DNA of 64,000 nt from Bordetella genomosp. 2 (GTDB lineage: Bacteria > Pseudomonadota > Gammaproteobacteria > Burkholderiales > Burkholderiaceae_B). Positions 52,401 through 60,720 of the stretch are shown one piece after another. The stretch lies in NCBI RefSeq assembly GCF_002261345.1, contig NZ_NEVT01000007.1, forward strand, positions 186,001-250,000, given 5' to 3'. The translations under genes and the position numbers were made by a program. Position 1 is the stretch's first letter. Every line of letters begins with the position of its first letter. Below the pieces are notes generated by a model. It saw only the letters and a program-made list of their open reading frames with translations, was not told the DNA's origin and did not search any database.

Positions 52401-53213
52401 GCGCGCCTCCACCATGAAGTGGGCATCGGGCGTGCGCGTCTGCGGCACGTTCGAGCCCCACATGATGATGAAGCTGGAGTTGTACCAGTCGGCCGACTCC
52501 GCCACGTCGGTCTGTTCGCCCCAGGTCTGCGGGCTGGAAGGCGGCAGGTCGCAGTACCAGTCGTAGAAGCTCAGGATGGTGCCGCCCAGCAGCGACAGAT
52601 AGCGGCTGCCGGCAGAGAACGACACCATCGACATGGCCGGGATCGGCGAAAAGCCGACCACGCGGTCCGGGCCGTAGCGCTTGATGGTGTACACATTGGC
52701 GGCGGCCACCAGCTCATTGACTTCGTCCCAGGTGGCGCGCACGAAGCCGCCCATGCCGCGCACGCGCTTGTAGCTGTCGGCCAGGCCCGGCGCGGTGCAG
52801 ATGTGCTCCCAGGCCGCCAGCGGCGCCATGGTCTTGCGCGCCTCGCGCCACAGGCGCGCCAGGCGGCCGCGCAGCATCGGGTACTTGACCCGGTTGGCGC
52901 TGTACAAGTACCAGGAATACGACGCGCCGCGCGAACAGCCGCGCGGCTCGTGGTTGGGCATGCCGGCCCGCGTGCGCGGGTAGTCGGTCTGCTGGGTTTC
53001 CCAGGTGACGATGCCGCCCTTGACGTAGATCTTCCACGAACAGGAGCCCGTGCAGTTCACCCCGTGGGTCGAGCGCACGATCTTGTCGTGCTGCCAGCGG
53101 TCGCGGTAAGCCTGCTCCCACCGGCGGTCTTCCTTGACCGTGCTGCCGTGGCCATCGGCGAAAGGTTCGCGGACGCGGCTGAAATATTTGAGGCGATCGA
53201 CGAAATAGCTCAC
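49455..53213 (-). CDS. narG: Respiratory nitrate reductase alpha subunit (molybdenum)
   Basis: NarG (1252 aa) reduces nitrate to nitrite at a bis-MGD molybdenum centre on the cytoplasmic side. Its FS0 cluster site is visible as His50 with CTGSC (THGVNCTGSCSW), and the Mo-ligand region is NSSFIIMWGSNVPQTRTPDAHF in outline. It starts at GTG preceded by CCAGGAGTCTGCC. It is the first gene of the narGHJI-parvulin-narK operon. No nearby narXL or clear FNR box was found, so its oxygen control is not resolved here. Confidence 0.97.
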   Translation of the reverse strand: MSYFVDRLKYFSRVREPFADGHGSTVKEDRRWEQAYRDRWQHDKIVRSTHGVNCTGSCSWKIYVKGGIVTWETQQTDYPRTRAGMPNHEPRGCSRGASYSWYLYSANRVKYPMLRGRLARLWREARKTMAPLAAWEHICTAPGLADSYKRVRGMGGFVRATWDEVNELVAAANVYTIKRYGPDRVVGFSPIPAMSMVSFSAGSRYLSLLGGTILSFYDWYCDLPPSSPQTWGEQTDVAESADWYNSSFIIMWGSNVPQTRTPDAHFMVEARYRGAKIVSIFPDYAEGAKFGDVWLHPKQGTDAALALAMGHVILKEFHLEGRSEYFREYCRQYSDMPFLVRLVRQGDRYVPERMLRAADFPGALGQANNPVWKPVACNDATGEVTAPAGSIGFRWGQQEGGDLGKWNLDAKDADGNPLALRLSLVGAHDEVVPVAFPYFGGRQHDYFQGTDHPEVLERNMAARRLQTTEGEVLAVTVYDLLMANYGLDRGLGGANVAASYDDDVPYTPAWQERITGVKRDDVITVARQFAQNADKTRGKSMVILGAGLNHWYHMDMAYRGIINLVVMCGCVGQSGGGWCHYVGQEKLRPQTGWTTLAFGLDWCRPPRHMNGTSFFYAHTDQWRYEKLKVSEILSPLADPAAFQGSLIDFNVRAERMGWLPSAPQLQTNPLQVVRDARHAGQEPAAYAVQALREGRLKLACEDPDHPDNYPRNMFVWRSNLLGSSGKGHEYFLKHLLGTEHGVQGKDLGQDGQEKPREVAWRDEAPQGKLDLLVTLDFRMSTTGVYSDVVLPTATWYEKNDLNTSDMHPFIHPLSAAVDPVWESRSDWEIYKGIAQAFSAIAETELPAAQDLVLTPLQHDTPAELGDPFGVRDWKRGEAEMIPGKTMPSLAVVERNYPGLYKQFTSLGPLTRKLGVGGKGINWPAGEECDLLGQLNYQVAEAGVSQGLPRLDTDIDAAETILALAPETNGEVAVKAWQALSAFTGRDHTHLALPREHEKIRYRDLQAQPRKIISSPTWSGLESDHVSYNAGYTNVHELIPWRTLTGRQQLYQDHAWMRAFGEALCVYRPPVDTKSISPMLEERFGNGNPHVVLNFITPHQKWGIHSTYTDNLIMLTLSRGGPILWISEKDAARAGIVDNDWIEAYNVNGALVARVVVSQRVPEGMTLMYHAQEKIVNVPGSEITGARGGIHNSVTRAVLKPTHMIGGYAQLSYGLNYYGTVGSNRDEFVIVRKMNRIDWLEQPRSAPAGQAHA

Positions 53214-53454
53214 GGCAGACTCCTGGAGGCGTCAAGCGGTGCTACGACACGCTCGTGCGCCTTGGAGGAGGCCTGGGAGGCTTGCGCGGGATGAATGCCA
53301 TAAAAGGGGTTCCTTCATGACGATCGCCGGACTGCAATGTGCACTTACCGTACCGCCTGCGTCAAAAGTCGTCAATATTGGCAATAATCCAGGTAGATTC
53401 ATTCATGACCATGACAGCGCGCCGCCCCGCCCGGCGGCGCCGCCGGAGAACGCC

Positions 53455-53805
53455 ATGCAAGTCAAGCGCATCGTCGCCAATATCCCGGCCCTCGACATCG
53501 CCGCGGCGCGGCGCTTCTACCACGAGGCGCTGGGGCTCGAGGTCCTGATGGACCACGGCTGGCTCGCCACCTACGGCACGGACCGCCAGGCGACCGTGCA
53601 GCTCAGCGTCGCCACGCAGGGCGGCTCGGACACCCCGGTGCCCGACCTGTCGATCGAGGTGGACGACCTGGACGAGGCGCTGCGGCGCCTGCGCGCCGGC
53701 GGCTTTCCCATCGAATACGGTCCGGCCGACGAACCCTGGGGCGTGCGGCGCTTCTATGTGCGCGACCCGTTCGGCAAGCTGGTGAACATCCTGGCGCATC
53801 GCTGA
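53455..53805 (+). CDS. Glyoxalase/bleomycin-resistance (VOC) family protein
   Basis: This 116-aa protein has the paired beta-alpha-beta-beta-beta repeats of the vicinal oxygen chelate fold: VANIPALDIAAARRFYHEALGLE at the start, SIEVDDLDEALRRLRAGGFPIEYGP in the middle, and RFYVRDPFGKLVNILAH at the end. Small single-domain VOC proteins include lyases, isomerases and resistance proteins, so no substrate can be named. It is divergent from narG and 6 bp upstream of the acetyltransferase gene. Confidence 0.85.
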   Translation: MQVKRIVANIPALDIAAARRFYHEALGLEVLMDHGWLATYGTDRQATVQLSVATQGGSDTPVPDLSIEVDDLDEALRRLRAGGFPIEYGPADEPWGVRRFYVRDPFGKLVNILAHR

Positions 53806-53811
53806 GCCGCC

Positions 53812-54378
53812 ATGGAACTGCAAGCCTTCCTGGGCGCGGGCGCCCTGCCCGCCATCGGCAGCGACGGCCTGGCATTGCGCGTGCTGCGCCGGCAGGACGC
53901 GTCCGACTGGTACGCCTACCTCCGCGACCCGGCGGTCACGCGCCATACCAGTTGGCGGCTGGCGGGCGTGGCCGACCTGGAACAGCTGATCACCGCCTGC
54001 CTGGCCGGCCAGCCGGCCGGACCGGTGCGGCTGGCGATTGCCGACACGGCCAGCGATCGCCTGCGCGGCACGATCGGCTTCAACGAAATATCGGCCCCGC
54101 ATCAACGCGCCGAGATCGCCTACGACCTGGCGCCCGAGCTATGGAACCGCGGCATCGCCTCGCGCGCCTGCGCGGCCGTCGCGGCATGGGCCCTCGGTTC
54201 GCTCGGCTTGCAGCGCGTGCAAGCCACGGTGCTGGACAGCAATCTGGCGTCGCGGCGCGTGCTCGAACGCGCCGGCTTCCACGCGGAAGGCCTGCTGGCC
54301 GCCTATCGCGTCGTGCGCGGCGAGCCGCGCGATTTCTGGATGTACGCCCGCACGCGCGATGCGCGTCCGCGGCGCTGA
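53812..54378 (+). CDS. GNAT-family N-acetyltransferase (RimJ/RimL type)
   Basis: This 188-aa acetyltransferase has the ribosomal-protein-type GNAT layout: LALRVLRRQDASDWYAYL at the start, GTIGFNEIS, AEIAYDLAPELWNRGIASRACAAV (acetyl-CoA-binding loop QRGIAS-like), and LDSNLASRRVLERAGFHAEG. It probably acetylates an N-terminal or amine substrate. It overlaps in context with the VOC gene as a two-gene unit. Confidence 0.88.
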   Translation: MELQAFLGAGALPAIGSDGLALRVLRRQDASDWYAYLRDPAVTRHTSWRLAGVADLEQLITACLAGQPAGPVRLAIADTASDRLRGTIGFNEISAPHQRAEIAYDLAPELWNRGIASRACAAVAAWALGSLGLQRVQATVLDSNLASRRVLERAGFHAEGLLAAYRVVRGEPRDFWMYARTRDARPRR

Positions 54379-54456
54379 CATCCCGAAGGAAAAAGATACA
54401 ACGCCGCACGCGCGGCGCTTGCTAAGATCGCCCGGTTCCAACGGAGGGGAACCGGG

Positions 54457-55770
54457 ATGCCAGCAGGGTCGATCGCCGCGCCGTTCGCATTGACGTTTCG
54501 CCTGTGGCTGCGCTTCTGGCCGCAGTTGATGTGCCTGGTCCTGGCCGGCGTCCTGGCGAACGACGTGCTGCTGGGGGCCGCCGTGCACACCGGCTTCGCC
54601 AATCACCTGGCCGGGCTGGCGGTGCTGACCCTGGTGGCGCTGGCCCACCTGATCGTCACGGTGCTGATGTTCCAAGTCCTGCTGCCCGCCATGCCGGCCC
54701 TCGCCGCCGCCCAGGCGGCGGCGCGAGGCGCGGCGGATACCGAACGGCCCTCCAACCGCCTGGTCTCGGCGGTCACCATCGCGCTGCTGCCCTTCTTCGC
54801 CTATTACGCCGCCTGGGGGTTCCTGGGCGATACCGTGCGGCAGTATTCGCGCCTGGCGTTCAGCCTGGACCCGCTCGGCCAGCACGGCATGATTCTCGAC
54901 GCACTGGATTCGCGCTGGCTGCTCGTATCGGTAGGCATATCCTGGCTGGTGCGCAAGGTGGCCAAGCGGATGCGCGAGGCCACGGGCCGCCTGGTCTGGC
55001 AGGTGGTGGTGGTCATCTGCGAGACGAACTGGATCCTGATCGGCTTGTACGTCATCAGCCGCTGGAAAGGCGACCTGTGGACCTGGTTCTCGAACCTGGA
55101 AATCTGGCACGTGCTGCGCGCCATCCTGAACCTGCTGGCCGCGCCCATCGCCGATGCCCATGCCGCGGCCGCGGCCATGGTGCCGGCCGATGCGCTGCCG
55201 GATGCGCCTGGCACGCTGCTGGTCAAGCTGTTCTTCTACGCGCTGCTGCCGGTGGTGTGGCTGGTCATGGCCGCGCTGGTGTACGGCTACGATGTGCGCG
55301 ACGACCGCGAACTGCTGCGCATCCACCACCGCATCGAGCGCTTTGGCCAGCGCTACCAGGCGATTCCGAAATTCCTGCGCGACTTCGTGATGCATTTCAT
55401 CGGCGGCTACCGTTCGCGCTACCTGCCGGTGGCCAACGGCATCCGGCTGACGCTGAATTCCGGCGTGCTGCTGCTGGTGACCCTGATCGTCGGCTACCGG
55501 CTGATCGACTGGGGCAGCGCCTGGCTGTGGATCGGCGCCACCCGCCTGATCGGCGCGCACGACCTGGACAGCTGGCAGGTGCTGGCGCACGGCCTGACCC
55601 TGCTGCTGGGCAGTCCGTTCCGCGATTCTTCCACCGGCCTGCTGATCGAGCCGCTGCGCATCTGTTTCCTGGCCGCCATCCTGGAAACCGCGTTCTCGAT
55701 GCCGGCGCGGCGCGCCGCGCCGGCGGCGCCGCCGCCCGGGCCGGCGCAACCCCCGCGACAGCCGGCCTGA
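54457..55770 (+). CDS. Polytopic membrane protein of unknown function
   Basis: I do not recognise this 437-aa protein. It has about eight to ten hydrophobic helices, among them WPQLMCLVLAGVLANDVLLG near residue 25, ISWLVRKVAKRM (amphipathic linker), VVVVICETNWILIGLYVIS and LVTLIVGYRLIDW. A central charged loop (YDVRDDRELLRIHHRIERFGQ) and a proline/alanine-rich tail are also present. The start follows GGAGGGGAACCGGG. It converges on a three-gene operon of small membrane-anchored proteins with 17 bp between stops. Confidence 0.75.
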   Translation: MPAGSIAAPFALTFRLWLRFWPQLMCLVLAGVLANDVLLGAAVHTGFANHLAGLAVLTLVALAHLIVTVLMFQVLLPAMPALAAAQAAARGAADTERPSNRLVSAVTIALLPFFAYYAAWGFLGDTVRQYSRLAFSLDPLGQHGMILDALDSRWLLVSVGISWLVRKVAKRMREATGRLVWQVVVVICETNWILIGLYVISRWKGDLWTWFSNLEIWHVLRAILNLLAAPIADAHAAAAAMVPADALPDAPGTLLVKLFFYALLPVVWLVMAALVYGYDVRDDRELLRIHHRIERFGQRYQAIPKFLRDFVMHFIGGYRSRYLPVANGIRLTLNSGVLLLVTLIVGYRLIDWGSAWLWIGATRLIGAHDLDSWQVLAHGLTLLLGSPFRDSSTGLLIEPLRICFLAAILETAFSMPARRAAPAAPPPGPAQPPRQPA

Positions 55771-55787
55771 GGCCGCCGCCGGTTCGC

Positions 55788-56402
55788 CTAGGGCGCCACC
55801 TGCTGGGGCGGCCGGGCAAAGCGCAGGTAATGCGGCCGCTGCGGATCCAGCGTCACGACGACGCGCACCTGGTCGGCGGCCTCGCGCGGCACCAGGAACG
55901 CCTCGCGCACGCGCACCGTGTCGCCGGCCTTGGCGCCGCCGTACATGGTGCCCACGCAGTTGCGCGCCGCCGAGCGCGGCAGGCGCAGGCGCAGCGTGTC
56001 GGCGCCGTCCCACCGGCGCCCCGCGCCGTCCTGCAGCAGGATGCCGCAGCCGCGCCAGTTGCGCGGCAGGTCGGCGTCGAGAACCTTCACCTCGAAGTCG
56101 GCGACCACGCCCATGGCGTTGTCCGGGATGCGGCCGCCGGCCGGCAGCGGCGCCATGCGCAGGGCGTTCAGTTGCCAGCGGGCGCCCCCGTACTCGACCG
56201 CCTCGCCGTCGGCGACCTCGCGCACGATCAGGTCGCGGCCTTGCCACCACGCCTGGATCGAGCCGTACGCGACCACGCCGGCCGTCAGCGGCAGGAGCAG
56301 CACCAGCAGCGCCATGCAGCGCCGCCGCCAGCGCCGCTCGATGGCGCAGGCGACCGCCCGGCCGGCGGCCTGGGCCTGGGGGTCGGCCGGGATGCCGCTC
56401 AT
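55788..56402 (-). CDS. Membrane-anchored protein of unknown function (third in operon)
   Basis: This 204-aa protein has one N-terminal transmembrane helix (MALLVLLLPLTAGVVAYG, about residues 30-47) and a beta-rich periplasmic domain of about 150 residues with two Cys (WRGCGILL and ARNCVGTM). Its start overlaps the preceding stop as ATGA. The domain resembles DUF4352-like immunoglobulin-type folds in pattern (hydrophobic VVADFEVKVLD, then VREAFLVP), but I cannot confirm that. The role is unknown. Confidence 0.75.
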   Translation of the reverse strand: MSGIPADPQAQAAGRAVACAIERRWRRRCMALLVLLLPLTAGVVAYGSIQAWWQGRDLIVREVADGEAVEYGGARWQLNALRMAPLPAGGRIPDNAMGVVADFEVKVLDADLPRNWRGCGILLQDGAGRRWDGADTLRLRLPRSAARNCVGTMYGGAKAGDTVRVREAFLVPREAADQVRVVVTLDPQRPHYLRFARPPQQVAP

Positions 56403-56989
56403 GGCTTGGCTCCGCCGGGCGGGTTCATGTCGAGCAGGTCCTGGATCAGCAGCGCGCCGTCGGCGCCCAGCGGCAGGCGGTCGAGCGCGATCTGCGCCTG
56501 GGAATCCAGTTGCGGGAAAGGCCCTTGCGAAACCAGCAGCGTGGCGCCGCCGACCTGGTCGGGGCGGATCTCGAAAACGAAGCGGCCGCGCCGCGGCAGG
56601 CCGGGGTCCACATCGACGGGCGGCAGGTCGGGGACGAGGCTGACGCGGTCCGACAGCTCGTAGCGCATCCCGGTCGGGCCGCGCCAGGCGGCCCGGGTGA
56701 CGCTGACCGACTCGGCGCGGGCGGCCAGCCGGGCCGTCACGACCGCCCAGACGCCTGCGCTCTCGCGCAGGGTCGCGCCGCCCAGGCTGCCGTGGTACTG
56801 CAGTTTGCGCGCGAACTCGACGCGCTCGACCTCGATGTCGAACGTGCGCGCGCGCACCGTTTCATGCATGCGTCCGGAAACCGGGATGGGCCCGGTCAGG
56901 TCTTCGTAGCGCGGCGTGCTGTGCTGCATGGCGAACAGCACGGCGGCCGCCACGAGAACCAGCACCAGCGTGCCCAGGCGGCGCTTCAC
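56399..56989 (-). CDS. Membrane-anchored protein of unknown function (second in operon)
   Basis: This 196-aa protein starts at GTG (56989), overlapping the preceding stop as GTGA. An N-terminal anchor (LGTLVLVLVAAAVLFAM) is followed by a beta-rich domain with VWAVVTARLAARAESV and FVFEIRPDQVGGATLLVS, similar in outline to the other two proteins of the operon. It overlaps the third gene by 4 bp. No known function can be assigned. Confidence 0.7.
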   Translation of the reverse strand: MKRRLGTLVLVLVAAAVLFAMQHSTPRYEDLTGPIPVSGRMHETVRARTFDIEVERVEFARKLQYHGSLGGATLRESAGVWAVVTARLAARAESVSVTRAAWRGPTGMRYELSDRVSLVPDLPPVDVDPGLPRRGRFVFEIRPDQVGGATLLVSQGPFPQLDSQAQIALDRLPLGADGALLIQDLLDMNPPGGAKP

Positions 56990-57588
56990 GAAGCCTGCTC
57001 CGCCGCGCCGCCGGCGTCGGCCGGCGCTTCCAGCGGCAGCGACACCTGGCCGACCACCTTCGGATTGAACCAGCCGGGCGTGCCGTACAGGTTGTCGACC
57101 GGCTTGAAGGTCTTGGCGATCACGTCCAGCTCCAGCCTGGCCGGCGGCGCCGCCGCGCCCGGCAGCTTCCAGACGTACACGACCCGCTCGCCCAGGCCCG
57201 GGTGCAGCAGCGGCAGCACTCGCGCGTCGCGCACCAGCGCCACCTCGGGTTTTTCCAGCGCCACGCCGGGCAGCGGATGCAGGCGCAGCAGTTCGCTGTA
57301 GTCGCGGGTCGAGGCGCTGGTGCGGTTGCTGAGATCGGCTTCGAGCACCAGCGCCTGCTCGCCGTCGTCGAGCCGCACGCCATGGACTTTCTTGTCCCGG
57401 CTGACCCAGGCGCGCTGCGGCACTACCTGCCACTGCCCCGCCTCGATCGGAGTGCCGGCCTGGTACTGGGCGACGGCCGGCGGCGGGCCGCCGCTCAGCA
57501 GGGTATAGAGCGCCGCCGTACAAACCGCCACCGTCGATCCGATACCGGTCGCAAGCCGGGTCTTGAGTTTGCCGAATGCCTTGCGCAT
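56986..57588 (-). CDS. Membrane-anchored protein of unknown function (first in operon)
   Basis: This 200-aa protein is the first of three coupled genes. It has an N-terminal hydrophobic helix (IGSTVAVCTAALYTLLSG, residues 16-33) and a periplasmic domain beginning IEAGQWQVVPQRAWVSRDK, with QALVLEADLSNRTSAS and VVYVWKLPG typical of Ig-like beta sandwiches. The longer frame upstream is not used because the MRKAFGKLKTR start gives a sensible membrane-protein N-terminus. The function is unknown. Confidence 0.72.
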   Translation of the reverse strand: MRKAFGKLKTRLATGIGSTVAVCTAALYTLLSGGPPPAVAQYQAGTPIEAGQWQVVPQRAWVSRDKKVHGVRLDDGEQALVLEADLSNRTSASTRDYSELLRLHPLPGVALEKPEVALVRDARVLPLLHPGLGERVVYVWKLPGAAAPPARLELDVIAKTFKPVDNLYGTPGWFNPKVVGQVSLPLEAPADAGGAAEQAS

Positions 57589-57771
57589 CTGCGCTCCCGT
57601 ATCCGCGCGCTGGGTTGGGGGATGCTGGACAGCCCGGGATGGTAGCCGGGCCGGCAAGTGGCGTAAATTGCAGGATTGTTTCGATACGTACGCCCCTACC
57701 CGGCGCCCTTTGCATCCGGTACACATTCAAGTACCGTTGCTTGCAAATCCCCCGCCCGCACAGGAATCCTC

Positions 57772-58881
57772 ATGCCGTCTGCCTCTTCCGCGCCCAGCCT
57801 GGTCCAGCGCCTGGGCCTGTCCACTCCCATCATCCAGGCGCCCATGGCCGGCGTCAGCACCCCGGCGCTGGCCGCGGCCGTCTCGAACGCCGGCGGGCTC
57901 GGCTCGCTCGGGCTGGGCGCTAGCGACGCGGCCGCCGCGCGGCAGGCCATCGTCCAGACGCGCGCCCTCACCGACCGGCCGTTCGGCGTGAACCTGTTCT
58001 GCCACGCGCCCGATCCCGCCGACCCGGCCCTGCAGGCGCGCTGGCTGGAATACCTGGCGCCCAGCTTCGCCGAGTTCGGCGCCCAGCCGCCGGCCACGCT
58101 GCGCGAGATCTACACCAGCTTCGTGGCCGACGACGCCATGCTGGACGTGCTGCTGGCCGAGCGGCCCGCGGTGGTCAGCTTCCATTTCGGCCTGCCCGGC
58201 GCCGACCGCATCGCGGCGCTGCGCGAGGCGGGCATCTACCTGATGGCCAGCGCCACCAGCCTGGACGAGGCGGCCCAGGTCGCCGCCGCCGGCCTGGATG
58301 CCGTCATCGCGCAGGGCGACGAGGCCGGCGGCCACCGCGGCATTTTCCAGCCGGCCGGCCACGACGAGCACCTGGGCACGCTGGCCCTGACGCGCCTGCT
58401 GGCGGCGCGCCAGGAACTGCCGGTGGTCGCCGCCGGCGGCATCATGGACGGCGCCGGCATCGCCGCCGTCCTGGCGCTGGGCGCGCAAGCCGCGCAACTG
58501 GGCACGGCCTTCGTGGCCTGCCCTGAGTCGTCCGCCGATGCGCGCTACCGTGAAGCCTTGCTCGCCCCGGGCGCCATCTCGACGGTCCAGACCCGCGCCA
58601 TTTCCGGCCGGCTGGCGCGCGGCATCGCCAACCGGCTGACCGCCCTGGGCGAGGCGCCCGACTGCCCGGCCACGCCGGGCTATCCCTACACCTACGATGC
58701 CGGCAAGGCCTTGCACGCCGCCGCCAAGGCGCACGGCAGCGCCGACTTCGCCGCGCAGTGGGCCGGCCAGGCCGCGGCGCTGTCGCGCGGCCTGCCGGCG
58801 GCCGAACTGATGCGCGAGCTGCAGGCCGAGCTGGCCGCTAACGTGGACCGCCTGGCCGCGTACGGCGGCGCGCGCGGGTAG
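57772..58881 (+). CDS. Nitronate monooxygenase family protein
   Basis: This 369-aa FMN protein of the 2-nitropropane dioxygenase family has [27 protein letters not shown] at the start (in outline), the FMN-phosphate and catalytic segment GDEAGGHRG with its His, and [28 protein letters not shown]. It would oxidise alkyl nitronates such as propionate-3-nitronate. The ATG follows AGGAATCCTC. An AraC gene starts 4 bp after its stop and probably belongs to the same unit. Confidence 0.88.
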   Translation: MPSASSAPSLVQRLGLSTPIIQAPMAGVSTPALAAAVSNAGGLGSLGLGASDAAAARQAIVQTRALTDRPFGVNLFCHAPDPADPALQARWLEYLAPSFAEFGAQPPATLREIYTSFVADDAMLDVLLAERPAVVSFHFGLPGADRIAALREAGIYLMASATSLDEAAQVAAAGLDAVIAQGDEAGGHRGIFQPAGHDEHLGTLALTRLLAARQELPVVAAGGIMDGAGIAAVLALGAQAAQLGTAFVACPESSADARYREALLAPGAISTVQTRAISGRLARGIANRLTALGEAPDCPATPGYPYTYDAGKALHAAAKAHGSADFAAQWAGQAAALSRGLPAAELMRELQAELAANVDRLAAYGGARG

Positions 58882-58885
58882 CCGC

Positions 58886-59692
58886 ATGGCGCGCGGCGAG
58901 TTCGCGCGGCGGCCCTGCGCCCTGCCGGGCGTCGAGGCCATCGAGGCCGACACGCGGCACGCCTTCGCGCGCCACACCCACGAACATTTCGGCATCGGCC
59001 TGATCGCGCGCGGCGCGCAGAAATCGCACAGCGGACGCGGGCCGGTAGAGGCCGGGCCGGGCGACATCATCACGGTGAATCCCGGCGAAGTGCACGACGG
59101 CGCGCCGATCGGCGAGGCGGGCCGGCGCTGGGCGATCCTGTACCTCGACCCCGGCGTGGTGGCCGGGGCGGTCGCCGACATCGGCGCCGGCCGGCCCGGC
59201 TGGCGTGAATTCGGCCAGCCCGTGATACGCGACCGGGCCGCGGCCGACGGCTTCCGGCGCCTCTATGCCGCCGCCACCGCGCCGCGCCCGGGCGCGCCCA
59301 CCCCGGCGGCCGAATCGCTGTTGCTGGCGCTGCTGGCGCGCACGCTGGAACTGCGCCCGGCAGGCCAGCGCGGCGCGCCGCCCGCCGCCATCGCGCGAGC
59401 CCGCGCGCTGATCGACGACGACCCCGCGGCGGCGCTGTCGCTGGCCGACCTGGCCCACGCCAGCGGCCTGAGCCGCTTCCAGGTGCTGCGCGCCTTCGCG
59501 CGCGCCACCGGCCTGACGCCGCACGCCTACCAGTTGCAGCGCCGCATCGGCCTGGCGCGGCGCCTGATCGCCGGCGGCGCGGCCCTGTCGGAGGCCGCCG
59601 CGGCCAGCGGTTTCGCCGACCAGAGCCACATGACGCGCGTGTTCGTGCGCCAGTACGGCATCACGCCGGGCAGCTACGCCGGCGCCCGCTGA
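58886..59692 (+). CDS. AraC-family transcriptional regulator
   Basis: This 268-aa regulator has an N-terminal cupin-type effector domain (HTHEHFGIGLIARG, NPGEVHDG) and a C-terminal double helix-turn-helix (LADLAHASGLSRFQVLRAF and AAAASGFADQSHMTRVFVRQYGITPG in outline). This architecture resembles AraC proteins controlling amino-acid exporters; the EamA exporter gene follows 82 bp downstream on the same strand. Confidence 0.9.
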   Translation: MARGEFARRPCALPGVEAIEADTRHAFARHTHEHFGIGLIARGAQKSHSGRGPVEAGPGDIITVNPGEVHDGAPIGEAGRRWAILYLDPGVVAGAVADIGAGRPGWREFGQPVIRDRAAADGFRRLYAAATAPRPGAPTPAAESLLLALLARTLELRPAGQRGAPPAAIARARALIDDDPAAALSLADLAHASGLSRFQVLRAFARATGLTPHAYQLQRRIGLARRLIAGGAALSEAAAASGFADQSHMTRVFVRQYGITPGSYAGAR

Positions 59693-59774
59693 GGCGCCTG
59701 CAATCGCGTTCAAGACGCGCGCGCCGCGCGCATCCTAAGCTGCGCGCTCCATCATTGACAGGACGCGGCACGGC

Positions 59775-60650
59775 ATGACACGGCGCACACAAGGCTATCT
59801 CTATCTGACACTGGCCATGGTCACGGTGGGCAGCACGGTGGTCGCCAGCAAGCTCATCGCCGCCGGCCTGCCGCCGTTCACCGCGACCGCGCTGCGGTTC
59901 GCGCTGGCGCTGCCGCTGTTCCTGTTGCTGATGCGCGCCACCGGCACGGCCTGGCCGCGGCCCGGCGCGCGCGACTGGACGATACTGGCCATCCAGGCCG
60001 GCGCCGGCAGCGTCGGTTACACGGCGCTGCTGATACTGGGCTTGCGCCATACCTCGGCGGCCGATGCCGGCGTCATCATCGGCACCCTGCCGGTGGTGTC
60101 GACCGCGATCGCCATCCTGGTGCTGGGCGAGCGGCCGCGGCCGGCCATGCTGGCCGCCATCGCCCTGGCCGCCGCCGGCGTGTTCTTCATCGCCGCGCAC
60201 GGCAACGCCGGCGCCGGCCGGCAGTCGCTGCTGGGCAATGCGCTCATCTTCGGGGCGATCGTCTGCGAAAGCCTGTTCATCTTGCTCAACAAGCGCCTGC
60301 GCCAGCCGGTGCGGCCGCTGGCGCAATCCACCTTGATGACGGCCCTCGGCCTGGCGGTGGCCGCGGCGGCGGCGCTGTTCGAAACGCCCGGCGCGCCGAC
60401 ACCCGGCGCGCTGGCGGCGGTGGCCTATTACGCCGTGGTGCCGACCGTGGCGGGCTTCCTGCTGTGGTACGCCGGCGCCGAGCGCGTCAGCGGCGCCGAG
60501 GCCTCGCTGTTCACCGCGGTGGCGCCCGTCGCGGCGCTGCTGCTGGCCGCGGCCGTGCTGGGCGAGACGATCGCGCCCAGCCAGTTGGCCGGCACGGCAT
60601 GCGTGCTGGCGGCGGTCGGCATCATGAGCCGCGCCGCCCGGCCCGGCTGA
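59775..60650 (+). CDS. EamA/DMT-family transporter
   Basis: This 291-aa protein has two EamA repeats with ten hydrophobic helices, for example LTLAMVTVGSTVVASKLIAAGLPP, GLRHTSAADAGVIIGTLPVVS and AGAERVSGAEASLFTAVAPVAA. It likely exports a small metabolite or amino acid and may be controlled by the preceding AraC protein. It is only distantly similar to the EamA protein at 9537. Confidence 0.88.
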   Translation: MTRRTQGYLYLTLAMVTVGSTVVASKLIAAGLPPFTATALRFALALPLFLLLMRATGTAWPRPGARDWTILAIQAGAGSVGYTALLILGLRHTSAADAGVIIGTLPVVSTAIAILVLGERPRPAMLAAIALAAAGVFFIAAHGNAGAGRQSLLGNALIFGAIVCESLFILLNKRLRQPVRPLAQSTLMTALGLAVAAAAALFETPGAPTPGALAAVAYYAVVPTVAGFLLWYAGAERVSGAEASLFTAVAPVAALLLAAAVLGETIAPSQLAGTACVLAAVGIMSRAARPG

Positions 60651-60720
60651 AACCGGCACGAAAATTGCTGACGCACGCGCCATCGACAACGTCCGGACGG
60701 CCGCCCGGCCCTGGAGGGAC

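Noticed and set aside
49455-53294. Long plus-strand frames opposite narG and narH
   Set aside because: They mirror the codon structure of certain nar genes and show no signal, motif or ribosome site.
53378-53391. FNR-like box TTGGC-N4-ATCCA upstream of narG
   Set aside because: It matches only seven of ten consensus bases, and no well-spaced -10 was found, so it is too weak to list as a site.
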